64,000 nt of DNA, taken from positions 3,544,847 to 3,608,846 of the forward strand of contig CM067514.1 of assembly GCA_034509495.1 (NCBI GenBank). Direction: 5' to 3'. Below the pieces are notes generated by a model. The model was not told where the DNA came from. It was given only the letters and a program-made list of their open reading frames with translations, and did no database searches. Source of the DNA: Acestrorhynchus altus. Lineage: Eukaryota > Chordata > Actinopteri > Characiformes > Acestrorhynchidae. This document shows, in pieces, positions 47,201 through 59,400 of this stretch (its first letter is position 1; each line of letters starts with the position of its first letter). A program made the position numbers and the translations under genes.

Positions 47201-48328
47201 ACTCTCATAGCATGGGGATCATGCATCGAGATGTGAAGCCACATAACGTCATGATAGATCACCAAATGAGGAAGGTACATGATGGACAGTTTCAAAGCTT
47301 TCAGTGAACTGGTGGTAAAAATGTCACTTGACTCATTTCCTTCGTGTTCTAGTTGCGTCTGATCGACTGGGGCCTTGCAGAGTTCTATCACCCTGCACAG
47401 GAGTATAACGTCAGGGTGGCGTCAAGATCATACAAGGGTCCAGAGCTGCTGGTTGATTATCAGGTGTGTTTTCTGTGTTTTTAGCCTTTATGTCCCTGTT
47501 TTGCCCCCATACTTACTGTCTAATTTGTCAACGTCAATTATTCTGCAGATGTATGACTACAGTTTAGACATGTGGAGCTTGGGTTGCATGCTGGCTAGTA
47601 TGATCTTCCAGAAGGAGCCTTTTTTTCATGGCCAGGACAATTATGACCAGGTAATGGCCATATGATGATGGCTGCTTGGACCATAATATCTCTAAAATAT
47701 TAAGAATTGTTTGGGTTTTGTTGGCGCAGTAACTGAACCGTGTGTTGTCCTTGCAGCTTGTCCGTATTGCTAAGGTTCTTGGGACCGAAGAGCTTTACAG
47801 CTACCTTAATAAATACCACATTGAACTGGATACACGCTTCAAAGACCTGCTCGGACAGTGAGTTAGTCAAATAGTTAAATGCTGTGTACGCAAAGCGACC
47901 CTATGAAAATGTGCAATGTGAATTTTAAGCCTTTACCATCCAGCACTACTGGTTTTAACACCATTTTAATACTGGTTGAACTCAGGCAAACACGCAAGCG
48001 CTGGGAGCACTTTGTTCAGCCAGAGAATCAGCACTTGGTGAGTCCCGAGGCTCTCGACCTGCTGGACAAACTGCTGCGTTATGACCATCAGCAGAGACTG
48101 ACTGCCCAGGAAGCCATGGAACACCCTTACTTCTGTGAGTGAGAGGGTTGTGTCGTATTCCCTCAGGCTTTCTGCGAAAAATCGAATGAAACGTTCCAGC
48201 ATTTGCATCTTTATCTTGAACTTCGTGACTTCATTTCAACGTATCTGTCTGCAGATCCTGTGCTGAAAGGACAGTCCCTCTCGAACTCAGATGGCACTCT
48301 GGCAATAAGCAGCTCGACTGCAACATGA
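44295..48328 (+). CDS. csnk2a2: Casein kinase II subunit alpha-prime (catalytic)
   Basis: Eleven coding exons: 44295-44395, 45540-45651, 45733-45834, 45942-45992, 46290-46349, 47191-47274, 47353-47463, 47549-47650, 47757-47857, 47986-48134 and 48255-48328 (1047 nt, 348 residues; human 350). Start MPGPAASKARVYADVN matches the alpha-prime N-terminus; an in-frame ATG also lies at 44286. Motifs: glycine loop GRGKYSEV, ATP lysine in VVVKILK, the basic KPVKKKKIKREIKI substrate-recognition cluster, catalytic loop HRDVKPHN, DWG in place of DFG, and GPELLVDYQMYDYS. CK2 is a constitutively active acidophilic Ser/Thr kinase, assembled with beta subunits. Unusual: hinge FECINN (human FEYINN) and P+1 loop SRSYKGPELL (human SRYFKGPELL). 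The 3' UTR seems to have an intron (donor after 48342, acceptor before 48435). The divergent C-terminus is typical of alpha-prime. Confidence 0.96.
44632..44705. mobile_element. Dispersed repeat (family CAGTTCAGGGAATCAAACC), copy 2 fragment
   Basis: CATCCTGCCAGTTCAGGGAA continues into TCAAACCAGCAACCTTCCAG and TCACAAGCCC, matching 16510-16560. Fragment in csnk2a2 intron 1. Confidence 0.55.
45309..45492. repeat. 52-bp tandem repeat, 3.5 copies, next to csnk2a2 exon 2
   Basis: Units start at 45309, 45361, 45413 and 45465, are nearly identical, and each contains a GC-box-like CCCCGCCCCC followed by CTCTCTCTGATCAG. The fourth is truncated and has one substitution (GCATGTTGAG). The array ends 47 bases before exon 2 at 45540. 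High identity shows recent duplication. Confidence 0.95.
46350..47190. other. csnk2a2 intron 5, nothing recognised
   Basis: The 840-base intron has a balanced composition with a few short open frames (for example 46487-46729) lacking similarity or splice signals. No repeat family could be assigned. Confidence 0.4.
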
Positions 48329-50126
48329 TGAGCTAAAAGCAGGTAATAAATAAGCCGTTCGCAGCCAATGGCTTTGAAGTTTGCTAAATGATTGGGAATG
48401 TTTGTATTAATTCTACCCCGTTTTCCTTCCCAGGAAAACCTTTTTACCTCAGTGTTTGGCAGAGACCCTGCATTTCAGGTGTAAAGCTTCACTTTGCTGG
48501 AGCAAGAAGTCATTAAGAAACACAAGACATGTACAGAACGGACACACAACGGGCTGGCCGACTCCCTCTCTCTCTCTCATTCACTTTGTATTAGTGCTGC
48601 TTGCCACAGTTACCCAGATACCGGAAACTGGTATTCTGTTTGTCCCTTTTCTCTCCTCTTTTAAGTTGAACATCTCTCTTTAAAAAAGAAAAAGGAAAAA
48701 AAAAACAAACAAAAAAAAAAAAACGAAAAGGAAAAACCTAAAATATAAAGTTATATGATATATTGTGGTTGGGAAAGAATGCCTGCTCTTTCCCCGTGAC
48801 TCTCAGGCTCTATATGACTGATGTGGGCTCAGGATCCAGGTTGCATTATGTGAACGATTGTGCTGGTCAGTGACTTGCCCTGCTGTAATGAGCGCAGATT
48901 CTAAATTATAGTATTATTGGGTATGGAGGCTTTTCTGCAATCTATTGAAAGTATGATATATTAAACAAGAGATGATAATTTTTAACCAGTTTGGTATGCG
49001 AGTGTGTATTTTTAACCGCTTTTGTGAGTGGTGGTGGTGTTATACATGTTTTAAAAAGAAATTGTTTTCCAGGACAGAATCAAAGTTGATTTTTATGTAA
49101 GCAAGGTGAAGGCAACAGTGCCATTCTTTAGTTCTCTGACTGTACAACCATTGTGATTCTTAAGGGTAACTATTCAACCCATCATAAAGTATCAGTTTTA
49201 TTATTTTGGCATGACTCGATTATTTTCAGAAGTGCTTCGAATACAGAAATGTGTGAACATAATAGTGGAATACACCTGGAGTGAAAAGGATGAGGGTGCT
49301 TCTTAACCTTGGTCTTAGAAGCACTCTGCCTTGCACATTTTAGTGCTTCCCTGCTTGCTGCACACCTGATTCAACTAATCGGCTCATTTGCAAGCTCTTT
49401 CAAAGTTGCAGGGGCTGTGTTTAAAGCAGGGATTCCACTAAAATGGGCCAGGCAGGAGTGCCTGGAGGACAGCAGAAGGCCATGTCGGGTATCACTTCTG
49501 TCAGCCGAGAACAGAAAGCTGAGGCTGCAGTGGGCACAGACTCACCAACTCTGGATACTTGAGACTGGAATCTTGATTTCTGCTGAAGCACTCAAATGGT
49601 GGGGTCAGGATTGGGCTCCGACGGCATTAATCAATGGACTGAACCTGCTTTGTGTGAACAGTTCAGGCCGGTGGTGTAACGTTGCAGGGTTTTTCTTGGT
49701 GGCTGTTCATACCGATCATTGCTTGAATGCCACAGCCACAGTTTTGCTGCTGACCATGCACATCCCCTCATTTCCCTTCCTCTGGTGGCTACTTGCATGA
49801 TAAAGAAGTCATCCAATCTATCAGAATCCATTAAAACACTATATGATCTGAGAGAAAAAGGAGATCCAATCCAATAATGGTATGGTCTTCCTGATGATAA
49901 ATTGCTGTGAGAGTACAGACCGTTGTAGTATTATGGCCAGAGTGCGAGGTTTGTTCTCCCACAGCCAAGGAAATGTATTTTGACCAAGAGTTCATCTGTT
50001 ATTAAATATTTTAAACACCAAAATATGAACACAAAGGAGTCGTGAATGTAATAATATATGCAAGTGATTCTAATATTAGAGTGAAAGGATCATATTATTG
50101 GAGAAAACTACAATTGGAAGGAGGCT
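48329..50126. other. csnk2a2 3' UTR and downstream non-coding region
   Basis: Probable 3' UTR with an intron between GCAG/GTAATA (48342) and TTCCCAG/GAAAAC (48434). A long A-rich tract is at 48690-48730 and an ATTAAA near 48959 could serve polyadenylation. Bases 49295-49485 are a repeat related to the MITE at 10979-11226 (GCACATTTTAG, CACACCTGATTCAACTAATC, GTGCCTGGAGGACAG). The open frame over 49309-49800 crosses this repeat and is not a gene. Confidence 0.5.
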
Positions 50127-50420
50127 CTAGAACCCTGTTAGGCCTCTAGCCTTGATACGAAACGAGATGAGGTTGGGCATGGAGGTACAGGTTCCGTATG
50201 TTACCCACTGATGTTGCAGCTGGGCCTGTAGATCCCGCACAGTCATAGGTGTTTCAGTCTGGCAGAGACATTCCTGAGAACCCATGGCTGCAGGATGTCC
50301 TGCGCATATCGCTGAGCTGTCAGTCCCTTGCATCACTACTAGGGGTGACCAACTGTCGTACGCAATGACACCCCAGATCACACCACAGCAAAGGCAGGGT
50401 TGAGGAGATCACCACGAGGC
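50127..50420 (-). mobile_element. Tc1-like transposase fragment, family C
   Basis: The minus strand reads WGVIAYDSWSPLVVMQGT, then a deletion, then LQAQLQHQWV and a terminal SFRIKARGL. These are blocks of a Tc1-like DDE transposase (WGVIAYDSRSPL...; IRARGG end). The catalytic core between them is lost. Distinct from family A by sequence. Confidence 0.65.
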
Positions 50421-50826
50421 CTCGATATTCAAACCTGACAGTCATTGTTCTTTGTGGGTGTAGCCTTGCTTTATCTCAGCCCAAACATCTAACAGCTTGG
50501 TCAGAACCGCCTCAGTGGTGGGCAGTGATGTCCAATGATGTCAACTAGGCAAAATGTCTTCAAGTGCATTGTAAGGGAGTGTCTAGCTGTTGGTGATCAC
50601 TCACCAAGAGGTACACGACCCAAAAGTAGCCTGTGGCAGCCTCTTTATAGGGCGGTGGGGGAAACAAATTCATGCTGTCTTGTGCCAAGACCCAGTGTCT
50701 AATCAGACCACACCTGTAATCATTCACATTTTCTGCCTGAGACAGAACTCCATGCCATTTTTGTCAATTGGTGTAGTTGTGCCTAAATATATATGCGGAG
50801 ATGATTCACAGCTCTTCACTCTTTGC

Positions 50827-51602
50827 ACATTGTGTTACGGCCTTATTCCAAAATGGATTTTCCATCAAAATTCGACCCACAAAACCCCACAATGACAAAG
50901 TGAGAAAAGTTCATTTGGCAGCAATTACAGCCTCAAGACTTTTTGAGATTCATGCTACAAGCTTGGTTTCTCCCATTCTTCTTTGCAGAACCTCCCAAGC
51001 TCCTTCAGACTGAATGGGGAGCGTCAAGTGTTTAAGTCTGGGCCACTCGAGGACATTCACAGAGTTATCCTGCAGCCACTACTTTGTTATCTTGGCTGTG
51101 TGCTGTGTGTCCTCTCTCCACAGACAATGTTGGAGCTGTCAGATTGACCATTGGGTTCTTGGTCACCTCCCTGACAAAGGCCTTCCTAGCACGATCACTC
51201 AGTTTGACCGGACGGCCAGCTTTTTGAAGAGTCCTGGTGGTTCCAAACTTCTTCCATTTATGGATGATGGAGACCACTGTGCTCGTTGGGACCTTCAATG
51301 CAGCATGTTTCCGTACCCTTGCCCAGATACGGACAGATCCTTGGCTTGGTTTGTGCTCTGAGATGCACCGTCTACTATAGGACTCAATTTTGAGTGTCAC
51401 GGCAAAGCTCTGTAAATACTTAAGTACGTTATATTTTTGTGCTTTATTTTTGATAAATTTGCAAATGTTTCAAAAACTTCGCTTCGTCATCGAGGGGTAT
51501 TTGGTGTAAAATTTTGACAATAAAACGAATCCATTTCGGTATAAGGCTGTGACAAAAAGTGCAAAAAGTGAAGTGCTGTGAATACTTTCTGGATGCACTG
51601 TG
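50827..51602 (-). mobile_element. Tc1-like transposon resembling zebrafish Tc1 elements, internally deleted (family D)
   Basis: The left end TTACGGCCTTATTCCAAAAT and the right end CATTTCGGTATAAGGCTGTG, followed by AATACTTTCTGGATGCACTG, are the decayed terminal repeats. On the minus strand the transposase N-terminal DNA-binding region is readable: IIHKWKKFGTTRTLQKAGRP and VREVTKNPMVNLT. The deletion joins near CTGTGTGCTGTGTGTCCTCT and removes the catalytic domain. Confidence 0.85.
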
Positions 51603-52870
51603 TATGTATGTATATAAAATGACCAGCATCAGATGGATGTTTAGTTTGCTGTATTTATTGAAATCCAGAAGCTGCTGTGCTAAAATATCTACCCAAATAA
51701 ATGTGAAAGTACATACGTACCTGAAACATCAGATCTCTCATTGGCCAACAATTCCCACATCACTGCATCCCTTCATAGATTCCAGCAACCACTTCAGTCA
51801 AATCGCCAGCTTTGCCTTCCCGATGGATCCCCATATCTAGCGTCCATTTCCAACCATCACCCCATTCATCAAATACCAGACAGCTGTGGTCATTCAGTGT
51901 ACGGTTTTAATAACGTATAGTTGAGGAACATGAAGTGTGCAATATTCGTGCAAACTACTAGAGAGTTGGTATGTGATTTCAAGCATTTTACAAATAGCCA
52001 CTACAGATGAGTCCTGAACCCATCTAAGGCACATCCACATCAACTCCGTATCTCTTCCTGAGTCCATCACACTCCCACGTGAAACGTACAACACCGAGGG
52101 AGCTGCAGGCGACTGGCCAGTTCCGGCTGTTCTGTACAGGCATAGAGAGCAGAGGTTGCAGTGGTAACTGGCCTACACGGGCGGCGGTCACGTCACATTA
52201 GCACGGGTAATGAAGTCCACCAAGGGTGCTCCAAAAAGAACAGTCTTGTCGTCTCGAACTATAACTAATGGCCTTTGTTCTACATCCTGGCATGATAGAA
52301 AATAGCATCTCTTAATAAGGTTAAAAGTCAATTGCACTTGGTGTTTGTTCTTTACGTATTTGAACAACCGAAGTTCACATGGCCATGTGGACACTTCCCG
52401 TAGGGCTTTTTGTTGAACATCCTTGGTGTCCTTTTGTAATACTAAGGCGTACACCAACGTACTCCACTAATGGAGCTTTATAAAGCTAAAACCAAGAACA
52501 TTCAGGTTTCATTATGAATACGAGAGGTAAATAAATAAGAATAAATACTTGCATAAATACTGTGTATGTACTTACAGTGGTTTCAAAAGCAGTGTAGCAG
52601 TCTAGCAGTGTAAAACTAAAACAGCATCACGGGACCGACACTAAATGCAGCGCTCGTTCGGCGGTGAACGCAAGGAGAAAGCCGTGTTTATATAATACAG
52701 TGTTGCCAGAAAAATATGAATCGGTGTTTAAATACTTCTGGCTTGTCTTTGACACACTTTCCACTTGAATATTATGAACGATAAAGGGAACTATAAAAAG
52801 CAAAGCCTTGCCAAAGCAGTTAAGATACCTTCTGTTAAGCCTCTGGTAATCAGGCTGAAACACTCATCAA
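51603..52870. other. Intergenic, nothing recognised
   Basis: Includes a minus-strand open frame of about 89 codons (52188-52457) with no similarity that I recognise and no splice context. The rest is AT-rich and non-coding. Confidence 0.35.
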
Positions 52871-52875
52871 AATAA

Positions 52876-53577
52876 TAGTTGCACCCAGAAGGACGTGTGG
52901 GATTGCAGTGCTGTTGTGAAGGAAGATGAAGGTGATCAGGATCAATAACCAATGATAACTGTAGTCTGATCTGCTCAATATTTATTGATCTACACATACA
53001 GAAGTGGTGTCTCTCAGTACGGCGTCAACCAGACGTCTCTGCATGGAGTTGTAGAGGTTCCTAATGGTCCCCTGTGATGATCCATCCCATGCAGCTTGAA
53101 TGTTCTCACTCAGTTCTGCAGATGGTGTGGTAGGGGTGCAGTGTTGATAGAGCGTCCAATAGCGTCCCACACATTTTCAATCAGGGACAGGTCTGGAGAT
53201 GAGACCGACCACGGCGTAGTATCTGTGTCTTCAAGACGAGATGTTGAGACGGCAGCAGTGTGTGGACGAGCGTCGTCCTGTTGGAATAGAGCACCGGAGT
53301 GTGTGTTCAGAAAAGGTAGAACCACTGGTTGCAGAACCTCATTAATGTAACGTTGGTCTGTTAAAGTGTCTGGAATGAAGACCAAAGATGATCTGACGTC
53401 ATAGGACATTTCACCCACATCACGACACCAGACCCTCTGGATGTGTGATCCTGACGCTGACCGCGGTGCCTCCACACACTGACATCACTGATTATGACCT
53501 GCTGCCATTCTGAGTGACTCCGTGACAGTCTGTCGTGACACCATCGCAGGCAGTTGATTCCTTCTGGATGCAACTAT
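52876..53577 (-). mobile_element. Tc1-like transposon family A, copy with both termini
   Basis: The left terminus AGTTGCACCCAGAAGGAC and right terminus TCCTTCTGGATGCAACT are inverted copies. The minus strand holds PVVLPFLNTHSGALFQQDDA, RPHTAAVSTSRLED and SPDLSLIENVWDAIGR of the transposase, then a run to LRDTTSV. The N-terminal half is reduced to remnants. About 700 bp against the 1.3-1.6 kb of full Tc1 elements, so it is a deletion derivative. Confidence 0.88.
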
Positions 53578-53879
53578 TTTTTTTAAGGAGTGTAATTTCA
53601 TTTTTTGCAAATACGGTTTGTATGAACCATATCTTAACATGAGGATCCAAAATGTTTTTGAGAAATTGGTGATAATCCCTCGAATTGTAAACATACGTGT
53701 ACTGGCACTTAAAAAGCTTTAACAAAGACCGTTAACACTTAATAGTAACATGATAAAACTATGGTAATGACCATCTGCTGGACATGACCAGCGAGTGTTG
53801 ATATGATAATGTCGTGGTAGCTTCATATCGTCACTGTCACACAAGAACCTCGAATCTCCATTTTGCCATTTTTTGCCTT

Positions 53880-54092
53880 TTGGCAGGAAATGAATCCAGA
53901 TACTCTTCTGGAAATTTCCTGATGAATGGACCAATAGAAATGCTCCAAAATGACCCGGAAAAAAACTTTACACCGACTTCTATTTTAAGAAAATTTAAAA
54001 AGTTAAAACATTTTCCTTCATTCTTCATTCAGCCTTTTTGGAGATACAAGGTTTCTGAGCGACAGCAACGATACGTCATACGTTACAGACAG
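53880..54092. mobile_element. Dispersed repeat (CTCCAAAATG / GGAGATACAAGGTTT), copy 1
   Basis: ATGAATGGACCAATAGAAAT continues GCTCCAAAATGACC, and later GGAGATACAAGGTTTCTG occurs. The same two blocks occur in reverse complement at 55440-55610. The copies flank the last two exons of matcap1. Confidence 0.65.
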
Positions 54093-54221
54093 GTTGATGT
54101 AATCCAGACACGAGTCCTGTTTTTTGCTTTCTCCTGGAGCCGTTGGACTCGTTGGGATGAGATGATGGAGTTTCCAAACCCGAGCAAATCCTCAGAAAGA
54201 AGGAACGAGTCCCCCGACGAT

Positions 54222-55224
54222 TCACGGGATCAGTTCTCGCAGCTCGGCGTCGTTCAGTTCGTTGACTGTAACGATGTGGTCGAGTTGCTGCAGGTAACGT
54301 TCTCGGTCTTGCATGAAGTGAGGAATCCTTGTCCTGTGGAGAACCGCGAGGGGACGGAGTCTCTCCACATCTTCGTAGGACACCTAGAGAAGAGATTTCG
54401 GACGTTAATGGTTCGTGTGTCATGGACAGAGACTACGTTTCACCGTAACAATGGAAGAGAAATATAAAATGTACCTTTCCCAGCGAGGTCAACATCTTAA
54501 AATCAATGTCTCTCCTGTGGCGTAAAATCCTAAGGATCCCATCAAGGTAAACCTGATCTTTACTGAAGCAGCCTAAATGGAACAGGACCAGCACAAGATG
54601 AGCAGATAAACATAATAATAATAATAATAATAATAACAATAACAATAATAATAATAATAATTAATAATAATAATGATGAAATCGTTCAGCCATAACATTA
54701 ACACCACTGGTTCCAGTGGCTTCTGTTGAGGGTGGATAGTAGTCAGTAAGAGAACAGTTGGCTCTTGAAGTTGTTGAAACAGGAAAAATGGAAAACTGTG
54801 ATGTTCTAGACAACCGGGTCAGAACATCTCCAAGTCAGAGTCAGATCTTGCGGGTTATTCCCAGCATGCAGTGGTCAGTACCTACCTTCGTCCAGGCTGG
54901 TTCATACACACTAATATAAGCTGGAAATAGTGGTGAAGCCATGTATTACTTTATTTGGAGGAGGGGTCAGTGCAAATAGAGTAGCCACGCCCATCTCAGT
55001 CATTTATGGTGTGATTTGGTTATAAACGTCACAGATGTCCTGCAGTAACATTACATTGCTCCTCCTCCCCAGATCAAACGAATCCCGTCCAAACAGGGCT
55101 TTTGTCTGCATGTCAAAATATTGCGATGAATATTGTTTATCATGAAAATATCTTTAAGTATCACAATACAATATTTTTCTATATCACCCAGCCCTAACCT
55201 AGATATCATCTTTAACACAGAGGA

Positions 55225-55263
<39 letters not shown>

Positions 55264-56353
55264 TACTATTATTATTACTAATATTACTATTATTAATAAT
55301 GACCATGTCATTATATTATACACTGACTTCTGGTGAAATTTGGTGAAAATTCCTGTATTTTTTTTATATTAAATAAAAGAAAAAATATCGCAATGTTTTT
55401 TAAATCGTGCAGCTCTAATTTTAACTGTGTTAATTTTATGGCTCACCTGTGGATTTTATTGCAGACACAAGCAAAAACCTTGTATCTCCCAAACAGTAAC
55501 TAAGAAAATGAATAATCCTTCAATTCTCAACGGCCGTCAATGTAAATGTACGAAGTCATTTTGGAGCATTTCTATTGGTGCATTCATTAGAAACTCTAGA
55601 CAGAAGTGAAGAGAAAGGGAGGAACAATATTATACAACACACAGACGTCAGGCTGTTTCCTAAAACCCCATACTCTTGGTTTGTGTACCTGGTCTCGAGG
55701 TATCTGTTTGTCCCCGTTTGGCGCGGAGGCAGTACTCCCAGCGCACAGCGGGGTCCTGGACAAAGCGGGCAATATGGCTGAAGAGTTGGCTGAAGCTCAT
55801 GTTGGCCGCATGGTACACAGTGTAGTACAGAAGAGCCGCTCGCCACAAGAATGGCTGTTTCCGCAACAGCACACTGTGAAGGCTGGCCAGTCCCTCCTCG
55901 GTGGGATTGGCTGGCTTCAGTCCAAACTGCTTCCTTCCAACAGCAGTGGCCCACGGCTGCATGCTGTTATTCACCCCCCGTAAGTAATGTGTTCCTGGGA
56001 GAAGGAATCAGAACAGATCAGGAAGAACTGCTGCCTCACAAAACTGCCTCGGAAGGTGATGAATTTCGGCCGCGTCGCTGCCTCTACAAGCAGGACACAC
56101 TTTCAATCGGGAGATTAACACCGCATCTCAGTTTTGTTGCTCATTTTTCTTGACCTGCCTGTGCATCGTTTCATTTGAAATCAGTCAGCCATTCTCTTAT
56201 CTGCTTGATCCAGAGCCCACCAGGAATCATTGGGTGGAGGACAGGACAGGGAACCAGTCCGTTGCAGGGTAACACACACACACACCACACACCACACACA
56301 CACACACCACACACACACACACCACACACACACACACCACACACACACACACA

Positions 56354-56442
<89 letters not shown>

Positions 56443-59400
56443 GTACAGTTTAGCATGCCTACCATGTGCATTTTTAGGAGGAACCCCGGAACACCTAGAG
56501 GAAACCTGCATGGACACAAGGACCTGAGTGTGTATCAAACCCACAACCCCAAGTCCCTGGATCTGCGGGACACATACACTCCCTGCGGCGCCACCACGCC
56601 ACCCTCTTCTGAATTCAAGGGTATTAAAAAGAGTTTGCTTTGGTTGGAGTATCTGTCTCTACTGTCCAGGCTTTCTACTACATTCTGGCTCTATTTTATA
56701 CTTCGGTACAGGGACTAAACAAGCTGCACATCTGCACACCTGTGTCAAAAAACACATCACAACATTGTGACTCCACCTACATGACCTACATGGTCATAAA
56801 GACATTTGACGCAAACTGTGATGAGAAACTTCGTTTAATGAAATCAGATTACGCTAATTGACTAAGCTCTGCACAAACGGTTATTTTCAACAGAGAAATG
56901 GATGGTGTGACTGGGTCCCACGCTAAGCTCTTAATCTTGTTGCAGGCCGTTTGGTCGGCCATCTGCTGGTTTAAAACTCTCGCAGAAAGTTACAAAGCAA
57001 GAGACGTGAGAGTACGAGGCCTCCTGTTCTGATATTAACCAGAGACATACGGTGGACAGAATTCAGTATTAATGCACCAAATAAGTGTTTACATCTCACA
57101 GTCGAGACCAAAGCATGAGGTTTGGAGCAAAGTAGGATCAGTTTTGGTGGCAAAATGAAGCACAAATGTGCTACAGTAACGTAATTACTATAGTCTGTAA
57201 CAGCAGAGTAACGTTCTTGTTACATTTCATTACTCACAGTTCAGTAGATACTGTAGGGAATTCAGTTTGTGCCAAAGATTTTACACAAATTATAAAATAT
57301 GCAAACAAAATTCGAAGAATCAAAAGGAAAAAATATAGATTCTTTAATTTTGCTTAAAAAATGAGGATCTTACTGCTTCATACCATTTTTAACTGGAAAA
57401 CAAATCAGATTACCAACTTGAAACAGTTCCCCCACCATGTTTGAGAGAATGCTTCAAGTTGGCGGGGTGCTGTCAGTCCAACATCAGGTGACCAATGGAG
57501 ATCGAAGGTGAACGCCTTCTTCTAAGACCCGCCCTCCCATGAAAACTGCCAGAACTCAAAAGATTAAAGCAGAAGCAAATGAGAGATTTCAGAAGCAAAA
57601 AATGCTGGAAAAAAACCCCAAAACAAAACAAAAATCGGGTCAAAATCCAAATAAAAATAAGAACCAAACAACTGCAGAGTGATAAAGTCAGTATCTCTAA
57701 AAATTTATTATTAATAGACTCTTTTCTGTTTTGATTCTTAGAATTGTTTGTGTATTTAATCATTCTGAGTAAAACCTTTGACACAAAGGTTTTGTTTATT
57801 TATTAAAATTAACATACTGGAAAAAAAACAACACATTTTCCAATGTTAGTAAACAACCCTTCTAACGAATGCACTGGCTACAGTGGCTCCCACTGCTGAC
57901 ATGCATGTGCAAATGCACGCACACAGATTGCCTAGTCCCTGTAGAGCAGTACTGGCAAAAGAATAGTGCAGATAAACAAACATGGACGTATTGGCACCAT
58001 GCCTAATGGTAGACGGTCATGTGATCAGCCCCCAAACAGAAAGGCAGCGAATCATCTTCAGTGACGAGTCCGGCTTTTGTCTTGGCAGAGACGGCCAATG
58101 TGTGTGGAGGCCCCGTAGTCAAAGCCAAGATCAATGGTTTGTTGTCACTCATTATGTGTCCAGAAGGTCTGGTGTCGTGTGTGGGTGCAATTCTGTACGA
58201 GGCCAGATCACCTTTGGTCTTCATTCCAGACACTTTAACGGACCAACGTTACATTAATGAGGTTCTGAACCAGTGGTTCCACCTTTTCTGAACACACACT
58301 CTGGTGCTCTACTCCAACAGGACAACGCTCGTCCACACACTGCTGCCGTCTCAAGATCTCGTCTTGAAGACACAGATACTACGCCGTGGTCGGTCTCATC
58401 TCCAGACCTGTCCCTTTTTGAAAATGTGTGGGATGCTATTGGACGCTCTATCAACACTCCACCCCTACCACACCATCTGCAGAACTGAGTGAGAACATTC
58501 AAGCTGCATGGGATGGATCATCACAGTACACCATTAGGAACCTCTACACCTCTAAACTAGTCCTTACATGTAATTTGGGTCCACATTTGCTGAAGTGGGA
58601 ACTCTGGTCTTGTTAGGACTGGACTTGGGATTTAGTCATTACCACATGTACCACAAGTACTTTCATTGGTCATATTTCAGCTCATACCAATCTCGTGTCT
58701 CAGCATCCCTTCTAGCCAGTGTTGCCGCGCTCCTGACAAGTTGATGGTCAGAGTTGGCCTACAGCTCTCCACCATCATCACAGCTTGGGACAGCAGCTCA
58801 TCGGAGAGGCACACCACCACCTTCAAATAGATCCCAGTAAGAATTAAACACTGAAATATTTCATATGCGTGTACGGGCACAGGCTACAAAAGAAGATACA
58901 CACACCTCACCCACACAGCCCTCTTTCTGCAAGTACTTGCGTGCCGTTGCCCATACTCGACTCTTTGGTAGCACACTTCCTCCGGTGACTTCTTCAAAGT
59001 TCTCGTAGGTGCCAAACTTCCTCAAGACACACTCCATAATGCCAACTGCCTGGAGGGTAATAACAGGGAGAGATTATAGTGGGCACACCCTCATTCTCTC
59101 ATATATATATATATATATATAATTACATTGAAAAATATATATGTGTAAGATAATGCCTGCATATAAACATAATATGTCCAAATATTTGTGGACACCTCTT
59201 CTAATGAATTAATTCAGCTACTGTAAGTTGCATCCATTGCTGACAGACATGTGAAGTACTGCCAATAGAACAGGACTCTCTGGCGCAGTATGAACCTATT
59301 GACCCCACGTCTAATGCCAGGCGTGGACTAGAGGGGTATAAAGCCCCCCAGCACTGAGCTGTGGAGCAGTGGAACTTCAGTGTTCTTCAGAATGATAAGC

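Noticed and set aside
49309..49800. 163-codon plus-strand frame after csnk2a2
   Set aside because: Crosses a dispersed repeat related to the MITE at 10979-11226 and lacks exon signals or similarity to any protein I know.
52188..52457. 89-codon minus-strand frame
   Set aside because: No recognisable motif, no splice context and ordinary length for chance in this base composition. A protein search of this frame would be decisive.
53814..54467. 217-codon plus-strand frame
   Set aside because: Antisense to matcap1 exon 6 and adjoining repeat; the minus-strand reading is a clear MATCAP exon.
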